Source: Membranipora membranacea
Lineage: Eukaryota > Bryozoa > Gymnolaemata > Cheilostomatida > Membraniporidae
Assembly (NCBI GenBank): GCA_914767715.1
Contig: OU612067.1
Location: forward strand, 5,148,001-5,212,000
DNA length: 64,000 nucleotides
Direction: 5' to 3'
Under the pieces are notes generated by a model, which had not been told where the DNA came from, did no database searches, and saw nothing but the letters and a program-made list of their open reading frames with translations. Shown in pieces: positions 48,601 to 60,379 of this stretch (positions are counted from its first letter, which is position 1; each line of letters starts with the position of its first letter). Made by a program: the position numbers and the translations under genes.

Positions 48601-51600
48601 AAATTAGAATAAATTTATCATTACAAATGATTCATTATGACAAGCAAGCCCTTTTTGGTAATATTTCACCATCCCTTCTCCACTTTCTGGTTTCTCTCTC
48701 TTGGCTAACTGCTGGACCGGACCACAGCGTGCACTTGTCGCAACAATAAACTGTTTTTGGTTGATTAATTGGTGGTGATGTTGATCGGAAGAAAGTCAAA
48801 CAAACAGTGGCTGCTGGCTGGATTATTTCGATTGATTTGATAAAGTCTAGAAGCACTGGATTGACTCCGATTGACGCCGTTGCAACCTAATCAGGCACAA
48901 GGAGTGAACTGAGATCACCCATGTTGCATAAGTGAACCCCAATCGATTATCTACATCTGACAATTCGTCCTTTCACAGTTTTAACGCCTTCATTGTTCGG
49001 ATTTAATCACTGCACAGTACACACAATTGTTCCAAAAAAGCAGCCATTGGTTATCGGAGCTATTGTTATATTCGTCATATCAAGTCTAAAGTTTGGTTTT
49101 GTTTGGCACTTGGAATAGTTATAGTTTCAAAGGGCTCTGCTGTTTTGTTGTGGCTATTATACGGTTCAGATGATGCTTAGTAATAAGACTCTACCCCCTA
49201 TCAATCTCCTGAGTGGCTCAGTTTTCGGTACAGTGATCTTAGGCTATTATAAAAGGGGATATATGAAAAGTAAAACATTGGGCCATTATTTGCCAGTGGC
49301 ACTCCTTGTGCTCAATAGCTAAATAATTATTCGATACTCTGCGTTGTTTTGTTGCTAAAAAGGTTTTGTGGGAAACAAATATTTGTAGTGATGTCACCCC
49401 AAGCAACATTTATAGCATAGACTAAGGTTCATCCCAGTCGCTTATCAGTGTTTGGAGAAGTTACAAAAGCGCCCCGTGCAATAACACACAAACTATCTGT
49501 AAACTCAGCCTGTAAAAGGATCTCAAATGAACTATCCTGTTTTGAGGCTGCAGATGTTTCCCAACTCTAATGATAACTGAGGCCATGACTAACTAACTCC
49601 ATCAGAGATTATTAATCATCCTGGTCAACAGCACCTCACCGACTCACCAGCCTGTGCTGATGAATCACCTGTTTTGGTCAACCTGTCAAAAAAGGTCTAT
49701 TCAGGCCTTAGCGGTCTCATCATTACGCCATATCATTTTTCAAACAATGATTTGCCAATCTATGTTGACAGTGATAATGAGTTTTAAGTTGGAGACATCG
49801 TCAAAGCAGGTTAGTATCCTATCCAGACAAGTTGATGTAAAGTAATAAAATGTAAGAATCATTGTTTGAAAACTGATAGCTGTAAGTTGACGGTAAACAA
49901 CAAAGATGACAAATAGTTGATGACATTTTTAGTTCTAACCTGTTGTCTACCTGAGGCTGTCTACCTGAGGGGCCTCTCCCTACTCCTTGTTATTAACAGA
50001 GACAGTATATATTATGCAAAGTATGGTCAAAGATTACAAATACTTGGTATGGTAACATGTTACCGAACTTTCCGCTGCCGGTAGTTTACAGTGGGAAGAT
50101 TTGCGGAATGCTCTGATGATATTTGGCATCCAATAGTCCTGACGGGAATAGAATGAAAATACCAATGAGTACTATTGTCCTGCAGAAAGTGATCTGCAAC
50201 TGCACATATTTTGGAATTGGGGAAGGTAAAACTGCCGTTTAATAGATGTACTTTTGAGCATCGATGAGTTTTGACACAGTTTTATGCAGAAAATAAACAG
50301 CATAGCACAGGAAGCCCCAGTCCATACACAGGACAAAATGCTAATTTAATTCATCAAAATCTGTTGAAGTGCACAAATAATTAACTTAGCTGGTTGAAGT
50401 ATAACCTTGTTACTTATTTCTCGGCTTCAACATCCGGCAGCGAGGTTAAAAAAACTGCTGCCACACTCCTTATGCTATAACACCATACATGATGCAGCGT
50501 TTGTGTGTTACACTATTAGCCCAGAGATCACCTAGCAAAATAATGCCATGCCAATGATGATGACATATTATGCATTCTGTGTTCTAAGAGCCCACAACTA
50601 ATTTCAGGATAGTCAAAGCATTTGCCAGCAGCTATAGTGTCACATGGCCACCTGTATCCTGTAAATAAGTCAATGTGACAGGCAGTATGCTCCATATGAC
50701 AGGCAGTAGAATGTTTTGAGTACCTAGGTGCTTGTTGAAACTGCCAAAAGTAGCTGAGCTTTCACCAGCTGAATATTAAGTGGAGTGTTTGGGACAGCCT
50801 ACTATGCAGTAAATGTCTTGCAGGTTGTAATATCAGTGTCAATCTAAAATTTGAAAAATCTTGATAAATGATTACACCAATAATTTATTGCCGCCATCAG
50901 GTGTTCATTGTGGAATGGCGGAGTCATCCTCTCATAGACGTAATTAGTTTTTTATTGTATAGCTACATTTCTGACATTCCGACTGGGTGCACTCATAAAC
51001 ATGTCAGCGTGGCCCCAAAATTTGAACATAACTAGCGGAGGATGTTTTCGTAACATGCCTGACTTGAAAGGGAACAATGTCCCTAACTGCAGTAATCATT
51101 GTTCATTTAGCCAAAATCTCACAGTTAAATTCACACCTAGAGCAGTCAAAGCTGTAATTCTTAGGGGGCTTAATCATAATAATAAGCCATAGATTAGATA
51201 TGAAACGGCTATTACATTCATAATATGCAACAATAGCAGTAGCCTAAGCTATCTGCCTAAACTGCACTAATAACAGTGGATACATTTCATAACAATGGGG
51301 ACGTTACATCAGGTTACCATTTAGCTGGTATTGTTGGAGACTTGAGGTTCAGTTCAGAGGCGTCCATCCTTACTATCTCAAATCTCCCCCAAGTTATTAT
51401 CTAGGAGTAAAGTCTTTATCGGTGGATCTCTGGGCTGTGTTGCCCACTGTTTGCAGGTGCTTTGTGGTATGTGTGTAGATAGTCCTTCACCACCCCCATA
51501 GCATTGTCAGAGGCCCCAAGATAACCTAATTATGTCCCGTTTCCATTCATGGCTCTGCGAGTTCGTTGCAAAGTCAAGGAGCGTATCTTTGGAGCGGTTT

Positions 51601-53973
51601 TGCAGTTTCAGTTGTGTCTGTAGTCTGGAAAACATTTTCTCGCCCACAGGACCTCCCCTCTCTGCAGCACCCTCACACCTCTAATCTGGCTGACACTTGA
51701 TATATAATGTACTTATCTCACAGACAATAATATTTTCATTGTGTGATGGGATCAACAACATTCCCATAATGCAATGTTATTGAGTGACTGACTGATAAAA
51801 ATTAGGCAATAATACATAGCAGTGGGGGAGAGCTATGCCCTTGATGATTAGGAAATAATACATAGTAGTGGTAGTGGGGGGGGGGGGGGGAGCTTTACCC
51901 TTGATGAAAGGTTATTTCTGCTCAAACCTGATGAATTAATTTCTCATCTCTGTTCTACCAAAACCTCTATTTCATTTTATCTCTCTTTTTTACAAATCCT
52001 AGACATCCGACCACAGCAAGAGGGGTATTGTTATCATCTTATCTCACCAGCCCTACTTAATCAAAGAAATCCCACGATTGTCTTTGGAAAAACCCATGTA
52101 GTCACAGTGAACTTTGGTCTTCTCTTGTGTAGTGGCAGATAGAGCTGCAGAGCACCTGCTTGTTTTGGTAGAGTTGGATGACACTTCTGTTCAGGTTCCC
52201 TTCACCGTCACTCAGCTGATTGGCTGTTATCTCTGATTGGGCATTGTTTAAAAGAGATCATAAAGACCGAAATACCATCTCCCTGGTTTTTGGAAGCTAT
52301 ATATAAGTAAACCCGATAAAAAAAGTAGACCCTGGTGGTATTGTTTGAGCTTTAAGTTATTTAATCAAATGATGGTGTTGAGCTTTACTTGGGCCTAATG
52401 TTGTATGAACTTTGCTTCCTTGAAAGCTTGCAGCTGCAGCATTGCGCTGGTTTTGACGTAGTCATATATTATTTAGAGCAGAAGCAACAGGCAATATTTA
52501 CGGAATTAGCTCAATTTCTGGCTATCAATTGGTATTCAAATCTTATCACATCAGCTTCATGATCAGTTTGCATGCCAAACCCGAATTCCTAATAATTAAG
52601 AGAACATTGATTGAAATCATGTCATCCTAAAATTTGAATCAGAGCTGTCAGCTGTGTATGTGACATAACTCAGAGTAACTCATCTCCCATACCTCTCATT
52701 ACTCTCCAAACTATGAGTAGGACAATCCTATGACAGACAACAAAAATGAGCAATCAGCAGTTACACCTCAATTAAGTCTGCGATGTTTTACTACGCCTAA
52801 TGGCTCATCATAATATCTAATGCTGAACTTTTTGAAGTTTATTACCCTTCAAAAGCTATGGCAGCGATTTTTTATATCATGTAGACATTACTTAGTACCC
52901 CTGATATCATATTCAAGGGTGTAACATGAGTTTTATAATGAGTAGAAGCCGAGTAAATCCGCTTTTCGTCTGCCCTAAATAGCATATTTTATATGCAAAT
53001 TTCAACTTTGCAATAGTCGAAAAACAGTATTAAAAACTTCATAAATCATAAATTAATCATTCTTGGTGCCCGTTTAATATTGTGTCAATTTTTGGTGCAA
53101 CAGACAGATCTGATATAAATCTGATTAGACTTATTAAATATCTGGCAAGAAGATGGTTCCTGGTAAGCCATCAATTAGACTGGTGCTTTCTCATTTTACT
53201 ATACACCATCAGTGTGTCAGGGGGGGGGGGGTGTCATAATTATAAGTGAATTTTGACCAAGAGAGAGCAATTTCTGATTGGCAGGACATCGCACAATATG
53301 ATACCCTCTTTCCACAGTTTTTCTAAACTTCAATGTAGCAGTTTTCTGCAGGATGATGAACACATTCCGGGGGTAACTGGTTACTCCATTTGCACCTGTT
53401 TTGGCACATCAATTTTACATGATATGTTTAGTCATGAAATTAATGAATGACCAGAAAGTTCCTTGTTGCTTTGGCAATTGAAGAACTGTTGCACCAAAGT
53501 CAAAATGTCACTTTTTATATTGACACCATTCAAGAAATGCGATACAGGTCCTTGTAGTACATAAATTTCCTTGTTCTGCAATAATTTTCCCGTAGTTTAC
53601 ATAAAAATAATTCCCTGTTGGTTATTGTCTGTGATCTCTATCACTTTTACATAATGATGACACTTTGCTCACATTTAATCCTAAGGGAAATCTTCATCGC
53701 TGTACATCACACACCATATGCTTAATACTGAGGCTAGTAGGGAGGGAGTTTGATTGCTTTCTTATCTTTTTGATATTATGTTATTAGCTTTTTGTGAAGA
53801 CGATGAGTCTCAAATGTCAAGAATGTCGTGATGTTTGGCAATAGACAGTGTTACGTTTCGGACACCGCAATCTTGATGTTATCTATTTTGTGAGGCGCTG
53901 TTTGGTATATAATTACATGACTAGGGTTGGGAGATAACTCTCGATTAATCACACAACTTTTTATGTAACGCAG
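42641..53973. other. Large non-coding region, probable first intron of the plus-strand gene
   Basis: About 11 kb with no convincing exon. Minus-strand frames at 41661-41978 and 44216-44452 look partly protein-like but lack splice support and homology. The region contains a duplicated unit with a poly-G run at 51801-51907 and a poly-G run near 53220. The absence of coding sequence fits a long regulatory first intron. Confidence 0.45.
51801..51907. repeat. Tandem duplication with poly-G expansion
   Basis: Two copies of a unit starting TTAGG(C/A)AATAATACATAG and ending CCCTTGATGA (51801-51845 and 51847-51907). The second copy carries an expanded G run of about 16 bases. Confidence 0.75.
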
Positions 53974-54024
53974 GTCATCCCGAGAAGCAGCACTGTGAAC
54001 CAGACGACACTTATTGTAACCGAA
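53974..54024 (+). CDS. 51-bp symmetric exon with two cysteines
   Basis: Acceptor TAACGCAG and donor A|GTAAGAAT bound a 17-codon exon that enters and leaves in phase 1. Spliced to the exon at 42544 it reads RHPEKQHCEPDDTYCNR. The CEPDDTYC pair suggests a small disulfide loop in an extracellular N-terminus. Because it is symmetric it can be skipped without shifting the frame. Confidence 0.55.
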
Positions 54025-54597
54025 GTAAGAATATATTAAACAGGGGCAGGCGACTTCTAACTATGCCTTTAACACTGCATTTCCTTGCAAAATGCCTGGC
54101 TTGGTTCCTCTTGCTGACGGTCCCATATCATGAAGGCTGTGGGTTCAGTTTGTTTGTCAATGTTTATGTTGTTTCAAATGTTTATGTTGTGACAGTAAGC
54201 TTTTGCTGCCTGGTGAATAGGTTTCCCACTTCAATATATATTTCCCTTGCAATTCCTCGCTCATATCCTTTCCTACAATTGGGTTCCTCGGCTGTTGGTA
54301 ATGTATACTCCCAGGCTTTACAGTGCAACATAAACTCAGTAGGTGTACTGAATATGATCACATTATTCAATCAGATTCAAACAAGGATATTTAAACTGTA
54401 TGTTGGTATTGCCGATGCTTGTATTCAAAATTGTCGAGGTGTAAGTCTTGCATCACGCCTATCCAAAAGGTACAGAACTTTGTTTGTGTGCTCAGGCAGC
54501 TCATGGCTATCATACAACGACCATGAGAAACATCAAAACAAATGACTGATAAGGGTACAACTCCAAGTTGAATTTCAGTTCCTTGCGCATATGGTAG

Positions 54598-54622
54598 CAG
54601 GGAGTTTGGGATAAACTCCCTG
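54598..54622. repeat. Palindrome related to the one at 27258
   Basis: CAGGGAGTTT and AAACTCCCTG are separated by GGGAT. The arm shares CAGGGAGTTT with the palindrome at 27258. Confidence 0.75.
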
Positions 54623-55170
54623 TCGATAGCATTCTGAACTGGAGGATTGAGATTTTCTTGAATCTACTATTTTTGACTTTACTACCCTGTGTAGACAGGG
54701 AAGGCTGTAGGCTGTACATCAGGTGTTTATACCTTCATGAATTATCAGCTAGAAGGGATAGACTACTTCACCTGTTATCAGTGAACGCTAAGTGTCTAAG
54801 TGTCTGTACACAACAACCTCAGGTCCGTCAGTGTGAAGTAAAATAATCCGAGTAATCTCAATATGTCGAAAATGATTATCTATAATGAGTCAGGCTGGGA
54901 ACTCATGTAAGTCGAGAAGATAGGACTATTCAGGGAAAAACAATCAGTAATCAATGAGTAGATTATGTTTTTCAGAAAGGTTATGATATACTTGAACATC
55001 AAGGGAATACGCGGATATTTGTTTATTTGAAGGCCAGTGCTGTAAAACTATACGAAAAAAGTGCTGTATGTTTTGGGGAAGTTATTGTTAATTATTATTC
55101 CAATCAGATCTAGGTTAAAAAGATCCACTTTGATTATAGTTATGAAGTTAGAGGGAATATAGCTCCAAAG

Positions 55171-55194
55171 AGGAAGTTTGTGCCCAAACTTCCT
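55171..55194. repeat. Palindrome AGGAAGTTTG/CAAACTTCCT
   Basis: Ten-base arms around TGCC. It is similar in design to the GGGAGTTT palindromes, with GGA replacing GGG. Confidence 0.7.
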
Positions 55195-58100
55195 GCCTCA
55201 ACTTAGTGAAAATGGTTCATTTTAGTATTTGCCCTCTCCTGCAATAAACATTTTACCAGTTGTTGGAGTTGTTTCCCTTATGAGTGGGAGCAAGATGTAT
55301 TTACTGGAAAGAAGAACATGCTTGTCACTTAGCGCTTACTTTTTTTCTTGTCGTCTGGCGGAGGCAAGATTTGGGGGGCTCAGCCTACTGCAGAACCTGT
55401 AGCTGCCACAGGGGAACTGGGTGGACATAGGTTATCGCTTAGGTACAGGTAATCCGAAAGGAGGGAAGTCAACCCATTTTATGATTGGAAATACTCCATC
55501 CCCGTCAACACTTACCCTGTGACTATGTAAGGAAGGATAGGCCAGGTAGACTGAGAACTTTAGGGTTCAGGTAGAGCACTGACTGAACTCTTTTGATAAG
55601 TTTTTTGGAGCCGAAAATGTTGATAATCTTTAGAGCATATAATGGTGACGTGGAGTATGTGAAGTGATTCATATACATGAACCTGCCTGCTATACACAAC
55701 ATCAAAAGAAAAACATGAATTATCAGATAAAAAATTTAAAATGGTTGATTACTCAATTTAGCAATCACAAGTACTGATCAGGAATTAATGGAGCCAAATA
55801 TTTTACTGCATCGCAATTTTGTTAGAGTTGTCAAGCCCACTGATTAATTAGATGTTTATGCATTTCAATCATGGTTTTAACACGTTTTTCAGTCCCAATT
55901 TACATAAGATTCCCCAAATCTCCTTGAGAAAATGTACACAATATAAAGAAATGTTGGATGCTGCAATACCACAGCTGCAGCAGTTTTCAGCGAAGACTTA
56001 CAAACCAACTGCCTTGAGGATGTAGACAGGGAAATGGGTTTGTGAAGCGTATATAGCTGGTTGACTGACTTGTGGGGGTCATTTACTGTTCATGCATATC
56101 TCAGGTTTGCTGGAGTCACCACTGCTCAAAAATGAAATATCATCATAAATTGTTATTGCTTTTAGTCATGGACTTACAATACAGTGTTTTGAAATTGTGA
56201 TTCATTAAGATACACAGTAGAGGGGTGGCAGTAGCAACAGCACAGGAAAAAGTTAAACAACTGAAACTTTCCATTACATCATTAGCAAGATTGAAATTTT
56301 AAGCTTTTTAATCCTTACTCGATAGTGAAAGTTAAATATGGAAAATAGTTTTATTGACAGGTGAAATTAACGAGGGGATTTAGCTGTTCAGATTCAACAA
56401 TAACAAGGTAAAAAAGAGTATTACCGGAACCCCAACACACAAACAACTTTCTCTGACATATTGCTACCAAGCAAACCTCCAGCTGCGTCTTTTAATATTA
56501 TGGCTGTTTACTATCTAAAAGTATCAAGCACTATCATAATATTGGGCCCCTCAAACTCTTGCTCTTGCTCTTGCCAGGCAGCCCACTGACAGGTATGGAA
56601 TGGTTTGAACTTAAATCATCATCAGTTCAATAAGCACCACCTAGAGACTATTCAGTGTTCCACCCTACAAAAATAACTGGTCCTAGCTCGATGTACTTTA
56701 AAACATAAAATTCGTACCTTGTGTACATTATACTGCACAAAAACATGAGTGCACTGACGTAAGCGAGATATTTATGGCGACTTGCAGTGATTCTCCTGTC
56801 TGGAAAGGAAAGTCAGAACCTTTCATAATGGACACATGAACGATTCCTTTTGGACTTGAAATGTACCCGAGGAAGCATTAGGGGAGCGATTCTTAAATGT
56901 TCTTAGGAATATCAAAAAGTTTGGTCAAGGATGATAAATGTGCCAATTAAAATTAAAAGTTTCACTAGTCTTGGCAAACATGAAATTGGTTAAATTCCCT
57001 GAGTACATTTCAACATACATTACAACTTTATAAAAAAACATAAAATCAAGCCTGTAGTCCTCATGTGACTAATAACAAAATCGAGACAAATGTTGACTAT
57101 GATCAACAAGCTTGGGTGTTTTGGAACTGAGGCTAGGTGATTTGGGCGTAAAAATAATGTAAAAGCGGTAATACATGAAGTATTTAATCCTAATGTTTTG
57201 AGCAGTTAATTACCGTTACATGGCAGAAAATGATGGGAGGAGGAAAAATTAAATTTATCAGATTAAATTTTTATTGTTGTTAAGTTATATAAACTTCCAC
57301 ATTGTAAATCATGCTTATTGGTTCCAACAGCATTTGGTGGAAGCGTTAGGAAAACCGCATCTGTAAAAAACAACCTGAGGGTCTCTGCAAGGTCGAAGCC
57401 TGACCTGATTAACTCATTTCACTAGGTCTTGGTCTGTACAGATAGCAGTCGTAAACGAAAAGAAATTCAGTCATATGATTTTATAATCTGTCAAAATACT
57501 TTACTAAGTAGGGACCATAAACATATAATACTTTATATAATACTTTATATGCTAATGGTAGGGACTAAATTGATGTCTTTACCTTCCCTTCCCTTCACAC
57601 CTGCAACAATACTAAGCAGCTTAGGACAAGATGAGAAAAACAGACTAAACCCATCACAACAATGACTTAGCCATTGCTGTAATATATATAAAATAAAGGG
57701 AGAAAAATTTTTTACAATCTTTCAGATTCTAGCGCACTTTTTTTCTGAGGAAAGAACAGATTAATGATCTTTGCGTTGCAGTCTTGGCTTTGTTCAAGCG
57801 CTTTGGGTCGATACGGTCATCAACTATGAAACGCCATACGACAAGCATACAAAGTGACAGCAGACAACTCCCAGTCAAAATAAAATTGAGATTGTTCTGC
57901 CAAACTATGCCGACTGACGATTAAGGTTCTTCAAGGGCTGAGATCCCATACTATTAGACTATACACCTCCCCTCCGTCCCAATTAAACCTTGTAACATAG
58001 TGTTAGTAAGTTAGATTCGCTCTCAATGTCGCACCTGTTAAGTTAGTTTAGGCTAAAAAAAATAAGCACAACGCAACAAATATAGGAAAGGAAGTGGATA

Positions 58101-60312
58101 GGAAAATAATCTTATCAAAACATTATACCATTACCTCCCTAGTTTGATCTTATCTACACCATGGATCATACCATTATAAACAAATTGGTTTGAGGCAAAC
58201 CAGCTGGACGAGTTAGATGGAATTGGGATTCCTTTTAATCATGAATCAAACCTATTCTATATGCAAAGTAGCTGGAAATTGAACATTACACTGGATTAGG
58301 GAATTCTTTCCATCAAATTTTCTAGCACATGATAAAAGTTCAATGATAACGATCTGCTGAAAACACCAAGTAGCAAAAAATATAAGCTACTGTTTTGAAA
58401 TTCATAAAGAGTTGACAGATAGCTAAGGACAGTGGTACAAATTAATATTGGTTTCCAAATAATTTCGATTCCGACATGCTCATCAAACAACGTGTCAAAA
58501 GAGGTGTCTTCAAAACAAACAATCTATTTGGAAGGTGAAATGATTGGGCCAATTACATAATAGAGACAATGAAAGTCTTTGTACCGCTGCCTGCCTGTCA
58601 AAGTTGTGTCACTGTGCAAGCATCTGCCTTTCTCCTGCCATAAGGATACATCCCTACATGTAGCATTTATACATAATGCAGTCAAGTATTTAATTATTGA
58701 AATTCTAGAATTTAATGCAATGTCAATATGTAGAGAACTGACTTTTAGAAAGTTACGTATACTTTAGTGGATAATTGAGTATTAAAGCATCCTTTTGTTG
58801 TCTTACGCTCTTTTCAACAGAGGCTTAGCATTCCTAAGCTATTCTTTAAACTAAAGCCAGTTCACAAACTGCACATAGCATCGGGGATTTGGTCATCTTA
58901 TGGCATGTACGTTGCCTTAAGGTTTAGCTGGCATATTTGATTCAAAGCACTGACAATATTTACACATATAAGGCACAGTGTTTGCCAGTGTTTGCAGTTT
59001 GTCGACAGTTTGGTTGTTGGGCTATGTTTACTAGTGCTTATATAGCATTTACATTCCTTAGTTGGAGAGGTGATACAGCCTTTCTTGGCGTTTAATATTT
59101 GTGAACCGTCATTGGGTGAATCAAGGAGGCTGACTCTACACTAGCATCAACACTCTACACTCCGCAACATGAACAACAAGCAAGCGTACGGATCTAATCT
59201 TGAACACATTTATTTTAAATGTCTCTGAGATAAAAAAACCTTGTGAAGGAATTGTGGCGCTCTTTACAATTCATTGAATGCTGATCGAGATCGTGATATC
59301 ATTTACAATAAGAGTAAAAAATTGTTGACAATTGATTCATCGTGGCTTTAATAGGCTCATCCGAGAAAAAGGATTCTTCTACCTCAAGGCTATTTAAGAT
59401 GCTCGTCATTTTTTAAAGATCATATCAATTTTGAACAACATTAAGCCTAAAAGACTAATCCGAAACCAGCCTAATTTCATTTCTCAGCGAGTGAACACTT
59501 TAAATCCAACACGGCTGCTTCTTATGCTGATTCTCCTGACTGACTTGTTATTCTGACTTCGTGGAGGCACTGAGGAATTTTCCTGCAACAATCCCTCTTC
59601 AGAAGCATAGCGGTGAATAACAGCGCTGGTAATTAATAAGGATTTACCAATTACTGCCTTCAAACCAACTCAAAAGAATTACTTGTCAGATCAGGGCTGG
59701 CTAAAGAGGGTTTAACATAGGAATTAAGCAGCACCATTTCTATAATAAACACTACAGATTAACAAGTAATTTATGTGATATTTGGACTGCATCGACTGTT
59801 GCGGCGAGTACTACAGAGTTCAGTGAGGATTGCCAGATTGGATGATTAATTACCCTTGTAGTCATTGGCTCACAGAGGCCTTGGTGTAATTGAGCATAGA
59901 TTGCTGTGGCGAAGAAACATTGGTACAGTCTAGCTCAATCAAGCAGGCTTATGCCATCAGAACTACTGGTGATTTTGACTAACGATACCCTGCACAGATT
60001 CTACGGAGTAATTGGTTAAGAAAGGACGTCTCTCTGAACAGTCACCTGCTGAACAGTCACCTGCTGAACTTAAAACTAGTTGAGTAGAGTGCTCCTTTCG
60101 TCACCTACTATTGATATTGACACCTCTCCAGATTTACGTCGCATATGCTGTCAGTCCAGTGAAGGTCAGCGGCTCACCATCCCTCGACAAATCAGCAGTA
60201 ACAACTGTCAGCAATGGTTATCGAACATTTGAGGCAAAAGTTTAGCTCCGATCCTTTGTGATATCATACTTATTTATTAAATCGGTGGTGGAGTTGACAG
60301 CGGGACAGCGGT

Positions 60313-60379
60313 ATGGATATATTTACCGTCTACTCGATCATCATCTCAGGGATTATTTATTATTCACATGGCTTTAGGG
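60313..60379 (+). CDS. Alternative first exon encoding a second signal peptide (exon 1B)
   Basis: The ATG follows an in-frame TGA (60295-60297). The exon encodes MDIFTVYSIIISGIIYYSHG then FR, a short hydrophobic leader-like peptide. It stops at a strong donor, G|GTAAGTAA, in phase 1. Strand, phase and signal-peptide character match the exon at 42544, so both could feed the same downstream exons from separate promoters. It could also start a different gene. Confidence 0.5.

Larger units (their letters stand above)
54025..60312. other. Non-coding region between exon 2 and exon 1B
   Basis: No convincing exon. A 160-codon frame starting at 54063 lies just past the exon 2 donor, but shows no splice, motif or homology support. 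Two short palindromes occur at 54598-54622 and 55171-55194, and a 15-bp unit (CTGAACAGTCACCTG) is repeated from 60034. The last few hundred bases should hold the promoter for the exon at 60313. Confidence 0.4.

Noticed and set aside
54063-54545. 160-codon plus-strand frame just after the 51-bp exon
   Set aside because: No recognisable domain, no splice support and irregular composition. It lies in the presumed intron; most likely a chance frame.
60034-60070. 15-bp unit CTGAACAGTCACCTG repeated about 2.4 times
   Set aside because: A real but very small tandem repeat; no further structure to support a separate feature.
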